From assembly GCA_023078555.1 (NCBI GenBank), contig CM041198.1, positions 6,754,424-6,818,423 on the forward strand: a DNA stretch of 64,000 nt, written 5' to 3'. Origin of the DNA: Ulva prolifera. Its lineage: Eukaryota > Chlorophyta > Ulvophyceae > Ulvales > Ulvaceae. The translations under genes and the position numbers were made by a program. Shown in pieces: positions 26,201-38,352 of the stretch; positions within the stretch are counted from its first letter, which is position 1, and each line of letters starts with the position of its first letter. The notes under the pieces are model-generated. The model made no database searches, had not been told where the DNA came from, and saw nothing but the letters and a program-made list of their open reading frames with translations.

Positions 26201-27694
26201 CCTGCTCGCGGCGCCGGACCTCTCCTCGGAGCTCCTGTTTGTGCTCGAGGCGGTGGTGGCGTTGTGCACTGCCCGCTGGCCGGGGGACGACGGCGTCGTG
26301 CGCTCTTGTGCCGCTTCTCCGTTGCTGCCCTGCACGCCCGCATCATGCAGAGCCTGCATCATGCAGCTGTGCTTGCTGAGCTGCAGGCTTGCTGGTAAGA
26401 ATGTCTTTGCGCATGCATCGAGCCCTAGCACCATACGATGCAGGCTGCTCCCGAGCTGCGGGTGCTGCAGCACCAGCACCTCCGCATGTGCACACATGAT
26501 CACATGCCTGCAGCCCTGCCGGGACTGACCACTCCCGCAAACAAGACAACCCTCCTTGCAGTTGCAGGTGGCATCGGTGTTTGGTAGCAGATTCTGAAGT
26601 GCAGCCTCTTGCAGGTGGCTTTACTGTTGCACGAGGCGGTGCTGCTGCTCGGCCTCTTCGCCGCGCAGCACCCCGGCCACCAGCAGAAGCTCTCCTGGGG
26701 CCCTGCGCCCTCCGTGCTGCAGCGCCTCTGCACCATCCCTTCCCTCTACCTCGAGGCCGCTTGCCCTCCGGCCCCAGCATGCCCCGCCACCGCGCCGCCC
26801 GCCGCCCGCCCGGTGCTGCGCGGTGCGCCCAGCGTTCAGGCGGCCCCAGACGACACAGTCCGCCCCGCTGCGGCGCCGTCGGCCGCAGCAGCCGCGCCCG
26901 CAGACGGATGCAATGCTCCGCCCGGATCGGAGGCAGTTGTAGCCGGGGCAGCGGAGCCAGAGGCGGATCGGGATGTGGCGGTATCGCGGTCGAGTGCGGG
27001 GGCGGCTGCAGAGGAGGGGAGTCCGGGTGCAGTGCGTGGCAGTGCAGCGACGGCGGCGGCCGTACCGCCGACGTACCTCCTGCACGTCCTCTTCCCGACG
27101 CTCCTGGCTGCGTGCCTCGATGCACCACGCAACTGCGCCGCGGTCTGTGAGTGCCTCGGCCCGGCGGGGGTGCTCGCGTACTGCGCTGCGCAGTGCCCCT
27201 CCGGCTGCCACGCGGCAGGCGGCAGCGGCGGCGGGTGCGCACCGCGCTGCAGTGCGGGGGGCGCGGAGGCCGCGGACGGCCGCGGCGGCGTGCGTGGCGG
27301 CCCGGACGCCGCTTCGGCGGCGCAGCGCGACTGGGAGTGGGACGTCGATCTCGGGCCGCTGGACGGGCGCTTCCACCCGCGGCACCGCATCGCCCGGGCG
27401 GATTGGGCGCGCGCGGAGGCGCAGCTGCGTGCGGCGGCAGAGCACACGCCGCGGAGCGTGTCGGACGCCGCGTCGGGGGATTCCGGCGGGGCGGCGGTGC
27501 CGGGCTGGGGCGTGAGCGAGCGGCATGCGGGCGACGGTGCGGGCAGCGAACGGCACCTTGGGCCGGGGGACTGTGTTGCTGCGGATGCGGGTGTGGGGAT
27601 ATGCAAGCATGCGCCGGCGGCATCGGCGGAGTGCGACCGAATGCCTCGAGGGTGTGCGATACGAGGGGGCGACAGCCACGAGGGCCCTGGCTGA
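20274..27694 (+). CDS. SCAPER: SCAPER homologue (S-phase cyclin A-associated protein), about ten exons
   Basis: Supported exons: 20274-20377, 20446-20792, 21021 to about 21181 or 21237, one ending at 22447 (frame open from 21947), 22795-23150, 23561-23899, 24268-24691, 24785-25570, 25899-26297 and 26615-27694; phases agree wherever both ends are fixed. In animals the protein binds cyclin A at the ER and affects cell-cycle progression and cilia. The N-terminal SCAPER domain is seen in SWESAFRNLNQAIELIYLMCE and LSIAWEV. A long charged coiled coil spans the fourth to sixth exons (SKLLSPERFKRD, VREVQFIRRMEA, RMEELFEKLQRKEEAL). The helical C-terminus shows LLHEAVLLLGLFAAQHPGHQQ and VLFPTLLAACLDAPRN, close to the animal protein. 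The C2H2 finger usual after the coiled coil was not found. The third-to-fourth exon boundary is unresolved, and the C-terminus carries an extension of about 80 residues. Confidence 0.9.
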
Positions 27695-28703
27695 TGCGTG
27701 GGGTCGGCCTGAGTTCCGTGGATTGTCGTGCCAGTTATATTATCTAGGTGGTGGTGATGTTGGTGCTCGCTGCTGCTGTGGCGCAGCTCGTGTGAGTCCT
27801 TCACGGTAATATGGGGAGCTTTGCATACTGCAAGTAATAGATGAGCGTAAGTATGGAGTGCAACGATGTGGTATCTGCAGAAGCGCGGCGGGTGACGATG
27901 AGCCATGTCTTTGCAGCCTGCCACTGCCATGTCGTGTGTGACAGCTTGCTGTATATTTGCGTGTCGATGAGTGGAAGCCGGTGATGGCAACCTCGTCCCT
28001 TGACCTGAGTGGGCTCACAAAGCGGCTGTGACGAGCTTTTCCAGTGTTGCGATGTTGGTAAGGAGAGGCCGACAGGGATCGAGATGCATGAAATCTGTAA
28101 ACCCGTTGGTCTGGTTGTGGTTGTCGTGCCGCACTCATGTGACATGCCTCTGTGCATCACTCATACTGTTGAACAATTCAGGCCTGCGATCTGATGTGCT
28201 GAGGACAAATATTTCAACCGCCGGCATGCATTGATCGTGTTCGCAGGCCCGTAAATCCCTCTGGCTGCAGCATTGTTACATATATAGCACTTTCCGTTCC
28301 TGCAGGCATACCTCAGCTCTGGCACTAGTGCATCAGTTACACTACCGCTGCCTGGAGATCCCAGCTTAGGTGTCTGCCTGGCTACTCTGAACACAAGCAC
28401 ACTCACTTCCCCTTATTCCAAGACATATCAACACCCCCATGGATTTCGCCGAGCTACCATCTATACATCGTTGCATGCACTCGCACACCGTCACGTCTCC
28501 TTTTCAAGCCCTGTCACTGGTTCCACACTTTCGCACCACCCGCACCAGGTGCAAACCGACGGCCCCAGCCCCGGTCTCACTGCCCGCGGCAGCCTATCAT
28601 GCAAGGGGCCGTCGGCTGGCAACGCTGCTTCTACGCCTTCCGTCGGGATGCAATGCTGGACCCCGCCACTTTCGTCCGAAATGGCCCCTCCCAGAAGCCT
28701 GTG
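27695..28703. other. Convergent intergenic region (SCAPER / MUS81 3' ends)
   Basis: The two genes end facing each other. The 1 kb between their stop codons holds only short open frames and no recognised feature; it should contain both 3' UTRs. A TTACA (TGTAA on the minus strand, an algal-type poly(A) signal) occurs near 28273 and could serve MUS81, though it is distant. Confidence 0.5.
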
Positions 28704-31700
28704 TCAGCTGTGCCAGCCGGGCTGGAAGAGGTTGCGGTAGACAGAGCCGGCGGCCGACGGCCCGATCTTGCGCGTGAGGGTGACCTGCAGGCCGGCGAGC
28801 ACCTGCACGCAGGCTCGCTCGCTATCGCGGCCCTCACTTTCAGCTGCGGCGTGGGCGGCGGCGTACGCGCGGAACAGGGAAATGGGCGTCGGGTAGTGCC
28901 GCGTGATCGCCTCTGCCATCTCCCCGCCAACCCCTGCGCACCACACAGAAGCTGTTAGTGTGCTGTGCTTGTTCACATGTATGAGGACCTTCTGCTGTGC
29001 TTCTTCGATCCGACGTCACGCGGCATCGAAACCGCAACATTGATACCACAGCACGCGCAGCGGGCACAGCAGGCGCACCCTGTGCCGCGAGGAGCATCTG
29101 GATCCACACGTCCCGCAGCGTCTGGCTCATCGAGTCCTTGCAGCGCGCGATCCAGGCGGCGTAGTCCGGCAGCGTCTCCGCGCCGTCGCGGCCGCCACGG
29201 GGCAGGCTGCCATACAGGTCGCGCAGCATGTCCTGCATGCGGCCGTACAGCTCCTGGGTGTCCTCCAGCCGGTCAGTGCGCAGCACCTTGAACCCTGCGC
29301 ACACCCCTCTCTGCTTGGGCTCCCGGTGTCCAGACTCGTCACGATCTGATACGGCAGTCGGTACATCCGAACCCGCTTTGCGTTGCGTTTCAACACCCCG
29401 TCAAGCGGAGTTCCAGGCACGGCTGTTGCTCCGGACACTATCACAGACAGCGTGGCCATGGATCCCACGAACCGGTGTTTGGTAGGGCTGCGCGTGACGG
29501 GGCGGGGCAGTGATTGGAAGCCGCAGCCGCAGCGAGAGCCAGAGCCCGCTCTGTCGGTGGGGGCCGCCGCATGACGGCGGTGGTCGCAGCCATGGCAGCA
29601 AGTCCAGTCCGCTGTAGGGTCCCCACGCCACGTCGGCGCATGGAAGCCGTCACAGTGGATTCGCACTCATGCGATCACCACATGTCTGGTACACCTCGAG
29701 GACCGGTTGGAACCTGAGCGCGCAAGCCGGTCCAGTCCACGGCAGATACGACATTGACCCAGTATATCCGCTGTTTATGGTAGCCGGCACAAGCTTCGGT
29801 GTACCTGGCGTGTGGATGCATAGAGTACCGCGCATTGCTAAACTATGCATTCTGCCTCAGCGTTCTGCTATGCTGCGGCCCGTGAACGTTTGATCTGGAA
29901 CTGCGTCGACACCAGGGCAGGTGCTCTAGCAGGATAAGGGGGGGGGGGGGGGGGGGGGGGGATGCGATTGCGCACCACTGAAGATCTCGGTTTCATAGCC
30001 GGCGGTGCAGGCGGCCTTGACGGCGGCATCGGCGTTGCGGATGTTGGCGGGGTCGCCCTCGAGGACGTAGCACGGAACGCGCAGGCCGCAGCGCGCCATC
30101 ATGATCTTCTGGCGGTCGTACCGCGAGTCCTGGATGCTGCCGACGAGGTCGTTCATGCTTTTGCGCTCCACGATCCAGTCCAGCACGTACTCCGCGCCTG
30201 CACGCCGGTGTCGAGTCGTCGGGCGCAATTACATATAACAATTCCGAATATTTAGGTCTACTTTTTGGATGGCCACCCAGCCTTACTGCACACGCAGCAC
30301 GCGCATGACCCAAGTGACCATGAACTGGTGTGTACCTGTTGATGTGAGTTGACTGCAGGCTGGTGGTTCAAAATGTGCCGGAGTCGTTCGGACGATGACA
30401 ATCCGCAACCCACATGACAGCAACGATTCATGGGAGCTGTGGCAGTTAGTAGAGGAGCGGATGTGGCTGGAGAGACAACGGAAGGACCGTTCTCAGCGGC
30501 AAAAAGTGTGCGTCGCATCATGCGATAGAACAATCACCTGCACAGGGGGGTAGAGCCGCACCGACAGCCGGGCCACCGGGAGCGGCGGCCTTGCAGCGCG
30601 CGACCCATGCGACGTCACCGACCGGCAGCTCCCGCTTCTCGACCTGCAGCCCGAGCCGCTGCATGCCGGCGACGTGGGTTGCGAGCTGCGTGCCGCCGGC
30701 CCGCTGCGTGAACTTCTCGCGTGAGTCGACGAGGGTGACAATGTCATACACCTGCATTCAGCCCCGCCGTTTCGCGGCCCGTCCATTACATCACACTGCG
30801 CCGATGGCTCGTCAGCATGCCGTGCGAGCTGCCACAGCACCCGGCGAATGCAGCTCAAGCAGCCATGCCACGGGAACACACAGAATTCGGAGGAGGCTCA
30901 GTGCCGAGCAAGCGCACCTCGTCAAACAGGTGCCCCGCCGGGATCGGCGGCTCGCGCAGGCTTTCGGGAATGTTAAAGCCGCCGCCGGCCGCGCCGCCAT
31001 CGCAGCCGCTGCCGGGCGGCCGCAGGGTCGCGAGCTTCCACCCGCGCGCCGTCGTGCGCCTCAGCATGGGCTGCGAGCCCCCCTGGGACCCCCCCTGCGA
31101 GCTCAGCGGCCACTCTGCCTGCGCCCCGGTCCCCTGCGAGCCCCAGAGGCCGCCTTGAGAGCTCGATGGCAGCACTTGGGAGCCTCCGGCCGGTTCCTGC
31201 GAGTCCCCACCGGGCCCCTGCGAAGCTGTGGCTGGGCGCTGGGAGCTCCTGGCCGGCCCCTGGGAGGCTGCGCAGGGGGCTGCGGTCTGGGAGCCGCACA
31301 CATCCTGGGAGCCTGCACATACGGCACATCCCCTTCCTGTCTGTTAACAGTGCTAACAGCAACATGCCCGTGCAGATGATTCACATCCTGGGGAACACCA
31401 CATCCACGTCCTGCATCATTTCCATACACGCTACCAATGAGGGCATAGACACTGAAGGCATGCAAAGGCTCACGGCAATGTGCGCACCGGCGGAGCGGGA
31501 TGTTGGTAGCAACCTCTGTGCGGACGGCGGGGCGCCATACAGCAGAGGTGCCGGTGCAGAAAGCCTTACACCACAACACAACAAGCTGCACGCGGTACTC
31601 GGGTCAGCGCTGCAACCCAGGAAGTGCGGGCGATACCTTCACAGGCACGGCCGGGTGCTAATATGATTACATGCGGGCCGGGTGCCATTGTCACAGAGCA

Positions 31701-34700
31701 GCGCACCGATCGCTGTGGACACCCAGTTGCGCTTCCCCGCCGGCGGACGACCGGCCGCGGCGGGCGCGCTCGCGGCATGCGGCGCAGGAGGCCGGCTCGC
31801 AGCGGCTGCCGGCGCGAGCCCCCGCACCGCGCCCCGGCCTGCCGCGTCTGCAGTCACAGCGGCGGCCGTCGCAGGCGCAGACCGCGCCGCGGAGGCACCT
31901 CCGCGGCGCTCTCCGGCGGCAGCGGAGGCCTGGCCGCATAGCACAACGTCACCGGGGCTGGCTGCCGTGCTAGCGACGGCTGGCTTGAGCCGTGGGAGAG
32001 ACACGGTGTTGCTTGCAGTTGCGCTTTTGTGGCGCTTCGCAGAGGGGGACAGGTCGCCGCCAGCAGCACTGCCGCCGGCGCTGCCTCCAGTCGCAAATTC
32101 AGCAGTAGCACCAGCATCGGTAATGCCGTCGATCGCGCCGCGCACAGCTCCGGCCGCGTCGCGTCGCGGGTACGATGCCCCCGGGCCCCCTACAGGGTCC
32201 CGGCCGCCAGTCGAGCTCCGCCGCTCGTCCGTCCCAGGCCCCCCGCTGGCGGTGCTGATCGTGCACGGCGTGATCGCCCATGCGTGCTGCCACGCGGCAG
32301 CTGCCGCCTGCAGCCGGCTCAGCCCGTCGCCCGCGCCGGCGGTGCGAGGGTCATGCTCAAACGGGCTCGCGCCGAGCCGGTGTGCGCCGGGCGCCTCGGC
32401 GCCGCCGGCCGCGGGCCCCGCGCTCGCCGCCGGGCTCGGCGCAACGCCCAGCACGGGCGCCGCGGCCCCCGGCCGGCGACCGGCACCGCCTGCGCCGGCG
32501 GACGCGGCCCCCGCCCTGCCCGGCGGCAGCGGCTGCGGCGTGCGCGGCGTCGTAGGCGCTGGGGTGAACGAGGTTACCGCTCGAGCCACCTCCGCCACCG
32601 CAGGAGTGCTGGTGTCGGTGACGGTTCGGTTGGATGACCGGATCGCGCCAAACACCCTCGCCCGCCCAGCCTCTTCGGCAACGCCGTGCGGTATCGGCAC
32701 CTTCTCTGCAGCACCCTGGGGCGCAGCAGGCCCAGCACGCTCAGAGCACGGCGCCGCGTCGGCAGCCCCAGCACGCGCCGCGTTCTCCGCGTCACCCCCG
32801 GTGTCCTCGTCATCCGAGCTAATCAAGTCAATCACTGCTGCGGCGCCCACTGCCGGGGCACCAGCCTCGGCACTGGTGCTGCGGGATACTCCGCCACCCA
32901 CACCACCCGCGACCTCAGCCCCTGCCACATAAGGCCGCGTCAGCCGCTGCGCAGGGCTGCCCGACCGGTGTGGCGGCGCTAGTGCAGCAGGGGCTGCAAG
33001 CAGGGTCGGCGGCGACTCACACAGCACCGCTGCGCCATTGCCTTGCGGCGCGCGCTGTGCCAACGGCGACCGCGCAGAGGGCCCGCCTGGCGACCCGCTG
33101 CGTGGGGGTGCCTCGGCAGCGCACTGCAGCGGGCGCACGGCGGCGGCGTGCGCTGTGCGTGGCGGCGACGGCGGACGTAGCGCACACGGCTGCGGCGACA
33201 GCACCTCAATCCCCGAGTCGGAGTCGCTGTCAGCTGCTGCCAGCGGCGGGGCCGGTCGCGGCGCCGCCCTCGCCGGAGCCGCCGCAGCCCCAGCACCGCG
33301 CGGCGCCGTGCGGTTGAATCCCCCCCCGGCACTGTGTTCGTGCAGAGACGCAGACGGCACGGCCGTGTCCGCACGGCGCGGCGCCGCCCGTGAGGATGTC
33401 TGCGCAGCGCGCCGCCATGCTGCTGCTGTGCGTGCTGCGGGCGGAGGCCGCGCCTCTGGCTCCTTGGCTTCAGAGGCAAACGCACCGACGCTCGTCGGCG
33501 GCGGAGCCACGGCGCTGAAGCGGCCCCGCCGCCCGCTCGGCAGCACCGGCATGTCGTCGTCGCTGCCAAAGTCCGGGAGCTGCGAGCTGAGCGGCGCAGC
33601 GCTGTGCTTGCGAGCGGCGCCCCAGCCCATGTCCAGATCGTCCGGCAGAGCATGCTTCCCGGCCTTCGGCACGCACTTTGCTGCCGCCGCGGGCTGCTGC
33701 GCCGCTCTAGGTTGAGCCCTTGGCTTCGCCGGAGGCGCAGATGCCTGCGGACAACCGTCCGTAGACGGCGGTGCCGCAGAGGGCTCCTCTGCCGCAGCCG
33801 CGGAAGAGCCGCCGCAGAGCGGCGGTGACTCCGCAGCCGCCGCCGCGGCGGCCGGCTGCCGCCGAACTGCGGACCCCGCCGCGGCGGCTATCGCCGCTTC
33901 CACGACCGCCGCGCGCTTCTTCTTCGTGGCAGGCTTGCGCGGCTCCGCGGCCGCCGCTGCTGCGGCAGGTGCCACAGCGGCAGCCAGGTCGGCGGCGGCG
34001 ATGGCGGCACGCTCGGCGCGGAGGATGGCGGCATGGTCGATGCCGGGCACGGGCTCGAGGTCGCCCTGGGAGACGGCGATGGCAAAAAGCCGCCGCCCGA
34101 GCTCGGCACCTTCCGGCGTCAGCCGCACCTTGATCGGATTGGACCACTTCTGAATCAGCGGGGGGTCGCGGTTCGCCAGGTCCTACACACACGCTCACAC
34201 CTTCTTGCCTAGACCTCCTTTGCCCTGATCCTGCTGCGCTGCAGGTTTGCTGACAGACCCCACAATGGGTGTGCCTGATTAAGCATGCCTGAGCATGGCC
34301 GCAGTGGCCGCAGCCGGGTCCCGCCTATGCAGCAGTGGAGCGGATGCATCTGCAGATTGTGGCCCAGGTGTGATATAATGGAGGAGGCCGTGTAGGCCCC
34401 GTAGCCAATGCTGGAGTCAGAAATTGGCTCAAGGTGTGAGCCAATTCAGCATCCGCCTGGATCCTGACGTCTACCGGGTCGGTCGTGTGAGAGCTGCATT
34501 GTTAAGCTTTGTTAATGCTTGGCGGTTGCCCGAGAGTGATGGCTGCACCAGACTGAGCACCAACGATTCCGATTCGTTGTCGCTGCTGTGGGGAGGCCTG
34601 CAGCACCGTGTGATGCTCGAGCCAAATACAGCCTGGTACTGAAGACTGTCGCTGCCTGCCCGGCTGTGTCTGCCAGGCTGTGTCACTGTCACTGTCTGCC

Positions 34701-35682
34701 AGGCTGTGTCACTTGCGGTGACTGGCAGGCTGTGATTGAACAGGGCCGGGTGGAAGGGACAGCAGAGAGCAAGGAACAGAACAGCATGCTGCGTGGGAGC
34801 TCGACAAGCAGAGGCTCATGCGGACCTTCATGCAGCTCCAGCCTCCGTATGTCTTGTGGAAGTTGCCTCTGGCGGCCTCTGCAGCAGCACTGCCATTTCG
34901 CAGTGGCTCCTTTGCAAGCTGTGAGGCCTCTCCTAGGTTGAGCAGCGCTTCCTTGGTCAACACAGGCCGCCCTGCGGCCTGCTCCTTGAACAGGCAGATG
35001 AGCAACGTGTACGCCGCTGTTCCCTTGCGTGGGATGTACGGCTTTGGGAGCCGCTTTGGTTGTGCCTGAGACGGCTGTTGGGGCTGAGTTGCAGGTGGAG
35101 ATGGCGTAGGCACTGCTGGCAAGTCCTCCTTGGAGTTGCCAGCTTTGGTCTTGGCAGATCCTTTTGCCTACGCACTGCTTGCATAGTGAGATGTGCAATG
35201 CGTGACTGCGACGTGAGATGGGCGATTTCAGGTATGAGCTCTGACATGACGTGCCTTGCACCACATGCAGAGAGCTTGCCACGAGGCCTGCTATTCGCAC
35301 AATGCTGCAGATTTTGGGATAACAAGCCAGCTACAGCAACAGCATGAAATATTGCGGGGACTTCTTTGTAAGTGCACACAGGCGGCAAGGACGAAGACCG
35401 AGCATAGCACACCTTCGAACCTGATTGTGAGGCCTGCGCCCATGCGCTTTGTTCCTCATCTGAAGGCGGATCTGGCGGAAACTGTGCCCATAGGCTGTGA
35501 TGGACTTTGTTTGCGAGGGCTTGGCCGACGTATTTCAGTGACTGAAGACAAGTTTTGTCGTAAATCCTCCGCACGCAGCACTGCACAGAGCCACACGCCC
35601 TCTTCGCATTGATGCAGATCCCGTCGTCATTCCGACCCTCAGATTCAAGTTTCGCTGCGACCTCCCTGCAGATATCGATCAT
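28704..35682 (-). CDS. MUS81: MUS81 structure-specific endonuclease subunit, eight exons
   Basis: Exons 35682-35413, 35167-34826, 34182-31707, 31312-30918, 30751-30577, 30197-29976, 29294-29079 and 28933-28704 join in phase for about 1441 residues. MUS81 with EME1 cuts branched DNA such as nicked Holliday junctions and stalled forks in the nucleus. An N-terminal HhH-like segment is followed by the winged helix with YIPRKGTAAYTLLICL, TYGGWSCMK and KVRLTPEGAELGRRL. The ERCC4 nuclease (~residues 1160-1300) has VDSREKF, LPVGDVAWVAR and the catalytic ERK in WIVERKSMNDL. The C-terminal HhH2 begins near EMAEAITRHYPTP. The third exon adds about 800 residues of Ala/Pro/Ser-rich sequence absent from usual 550-660-residue orthologues. 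Four donors are GTGCGC. The start follows a possible acceptor, so an extra 5' exon is possible. Confidence 0.93.
29938..29961. repeat. Homopolymer G of about 24 (C tract in MUS81 RNA)
   Basis: Lies in the MUS81 intron after the exon ending at 29976, starting about 15 nt past the GTGCGC donor. Same placement as the run at 1745-1764. Confidence 0.8.
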
Positions 35683-37617
35683 CAGTCACGGCGTAGCCCA
35701 AGCATTTTACATGTCAAGGGCTGGGAGCTGCAGCGGTAGCGCAGAGAGAGGGAGCGAACAGGAGAAAATTATATACAAGTATGTTGTCTTTGTGCTCCAC
35801 TCTCTGATGGTCTTTTGGAAGATCGTATGTGTGCGCAATTCGCGCCTGTTCTTCGAATTGATTTGGCTTACGACTCATTGGACTAACTTCGCGGCAACAT
35901 CACAGCCATGACCACTTCAACAGTATGAAGTAGCAACATGTGATACCTCTCGTGCAGCTTTAACACACTGTTGGAGCTCAAGATCACGTCCACCACCAGT
36001 TCTTGTCAGCGGGTGTCAGTTTGCGGCACCACGCCACCCGCCACAAACTCTAGATACGAGTCCCGCCTCACAGCAGATCAGCTGCTTCATCCAAGAGCAT
36101 GGTGAGATCGAGTAGTTAGTGTCGATTGTGAGTTCGCCGCTGCTCCCGCGCAGGCCAACGGACGCCTGAACGCACTTTCAAATGCTCCCGCGACAGCTCG
36201 GCAAGGTGATGCACAGCTCCGTAAACGTAAATGACCACTGCCCCTGGGTCCGTGATCAGTGCGTGCCAATCACACATGTGACTTCACTCGTAGATCCTCG
36301 CAAATTCCACATTCGCACTGTTGCAGCATCCGTCTGCATCATTCGGGATTGGTTTGCGTCTGACATTGGCCATTTGCGCGACTATGGAGCCGCAGGAGCC
36401 GACTTGGACACATCAGTAACATGAAATCAGCCAAAGCAATGGATTGGACGTAAACTGATTTATAAACCTCCTCCGTGCCTGAGGGGATCGACATGAATGC
36501 TCGCAGGTATGTGTGCTGCTCCACATAACGCCGCAGTGGGCCGCTATACGCACTTGCTAGTCGCCATATACGGGTCTTGCAATGTGATTATAATTGTGTC
36601 TCGAAAACTGTGTGAAGATGCCACTCGTATACCCAAGTCACTTGGCAGGCTCTACTGGCTGAACACGTCAGAGCCGCTGCCTCAATCACTGCTACCATTA
36701 AATCTTGCGCGCTCAGGTTACCATGATCGTTTCAGGAAGTGCGCTGTCTGATGTTTCACATGAGCTCGTCCACAAGCTCGGGCGGACTGGACCCTTCATC
36801 TATGGCATCATAATTCTGAAGGTCTGCAACGTAACTTTGGCAGTGCCTGCTCATGTACTTTGCGACCCGTTCCGGCTCAATTGCGCATAATATGATGCTT
36901 GCGTGTGTAGATTCCATACTACTCTCAAACAGCATATCTCATGTGTGGTGAATTCTAAGTAGCAGCCTCGCACCCAAACTGTCGCCCGTGGGTTGCTGCA
37001 AAAGCTCACACATCATAAGCAGGTGACTTACCGAGCACCGGTTCCGGAAATCGATGCACTGCTGAGTCAGGTGGAGATGTCTGGACAGACTGCGTGAGCT
37101 GTGGCATCACATGGCCATGTCGACACGGGTGATCAGTGGGTCAAGTGCATTCACACGCACGCATAGCGAATGTGGCAGAGCAATCCAGGTGCAGTCCTAG
37201 CAATTTCGGTGCTTCTAGGATGATGTCCTCTTCACGTCTACTTCACGGGCTGCCTGTATGGCATGCAGTGGAGCCGGCAGCTAGTCCAGATTAGAGGCCT
37301 CGATTCGAGGCTAGAGACCATCACTTCTGTAACAAGGCTGGACAGACGTTATACCATCGTTCAGAAACAACCTGTCTTCTTTGTTACAAGCTATGGTCCG
37401 CACGTATGCTGCCCACGGCACTGTCGGAAACATAAGCTGATGGACGCAGCTATTGGCAAAAGTACATCTGTGCGCCACGCGCACTTTTCTATTCACCAAC
37501 CCCGGAAACAACACATCACAAACATGCCATCCACATAAATTAACCATGCACGCTGTCACATTCTAGTCACCCTTGTGGCCTGGCCTTAACATTGCAGTCG
37601 GTAATCTGATTCCCCGC
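35683..37617. other. No confident gene
   Basis: Lower-GC DNA upstream of MUS81 and downstream of ABA4. Only short open frames are present and none has a recognisable motif. It may contain the MUS81 promoter and a possible 5' exon: a short open minus segment at about 35770-35860 was noted but not joined. Confidence 0.5.
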
Positions 37618-38352
37618 TCAAGCAACCTTCTCTTTTGGGGAGCATATTGCCTTGGTCAGAAGGTGTGAGAGATAGCCGATGGGGCCGCACATGAAGCAAA
37701 GGATGACGGAATGCACAGCGACGATGCCCCGATCGACCGCATCGAGGGCGATCTCCCTCGCCATCAGAAAATCCAGCATGAGAAGATTCAGCCATGCAAT
37801 GGCCGTAAACCACTTCTGCATGAAAACTTGGCTGATGGCGTTTATCCCCGAGTGCATCGCCCCAGTGGCCTGCTGCACTACTTGAGGAACTTGAGATATG
37901 TCGCTGGCAGCGACACCTACGGCAGCCATCCACCCCGCACAGAGCGCAAACGGTACTGCATGGCTGGTCACAATTCTGTATATTACCCATGACTTGGGAC
38001 ATGCGAGGAGGATGGCATAGATAGGCACCATCGCAGCCGTGGCGGTGTTGAAGAGCTGGTCAGGAGATAGCGCATTGCAGACGGGTGCACAATCACGGGT
38101 GAGACGTGGGAGATTATATCGAATCCTTGAGTATCCAAGTCCCTTCGGCCATGGACTGCGGGCCGACGCTGCCGTAGATCGCAAGGTCGCGGGCATCATG
38201 ACTAGCAACGGCAGCGGCCCTGGTTCAGCTAGAGTAGTCGATACACCATGACAGACTTGACAATGTGGAACACTCCATGCATTCATGAATACGCCTGCAC
38301 AGGCTTTGTGTGGAAGTCTGGGGCTCAGGTTGCATACTCTCGAGCTCGACAT
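37618..38352 (-). CDS. ABA4: ABA4-like protein (DUF4281), neoxanthin-synthesis factor of the plastid
   Basis: Single open frame of 244 codons from ATG 38352; the frame is open to 38487. In plants ABA4 is a plastid membrane protein required to convert violaxanthin to neoxanthin. The conserved DUF4281 part starts at LFNTATAAMVPIYAILLACP and continues through membrane helices to HSVILCFMCGPIGYLSHLLT, the family's hallmark end. WFTAIAWLNLLMLDFLMARE matches the central helix with its Asp/Arg pair. About four membrane segments are visible. The first ~95 residues are Ser/Ala/Arg/Cys-rich and fit a transit peptide. The ATG at 38352 is chosen because MSSSRV begins a transit-like sequence; an upstream exon instead of the first residues cannot be excluded. 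GC content is moderate, unlike the MUS81 exons. Confidence 0.88.
   Translation of the reverse strand: MSSSRVCNLSPRLPHKACAGVFMNAWSVPHCQVCHGVSTTLAEPGPLPLLVMMPATLRSTAASARSPWPKGLGYSRIRYNLPRLTRDCAPVCNALSPDQLFNTATAAMVPIYAILLACPKSWVIYRIVTSHAVPFALCAGWMAAVGVAASDISQVPQVVQQATGAMHSGINAISQVFMQKWFTAIAWLNLLMLDFLMAREIALDAVDRGIVAVHSVILCFMCGPIGYLSHLLTKAICSPKEKVA

Noticed and set aside
26343-27990. Minus-strand frames of 350-430 codons
   Set aside because: Antisense shadows of the last SCAPER exon, which carries clear SCAPER motifs on the plus strand.
31682-32932. 416-codon plus-strand frame, and other long plus frames over 31.6-34.1 kb
   Set aside because: They lie antisense to the large MUS81 exon, which is fixed by phase and by the winged-helix motif at its start. 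They are GC-driven shadows.
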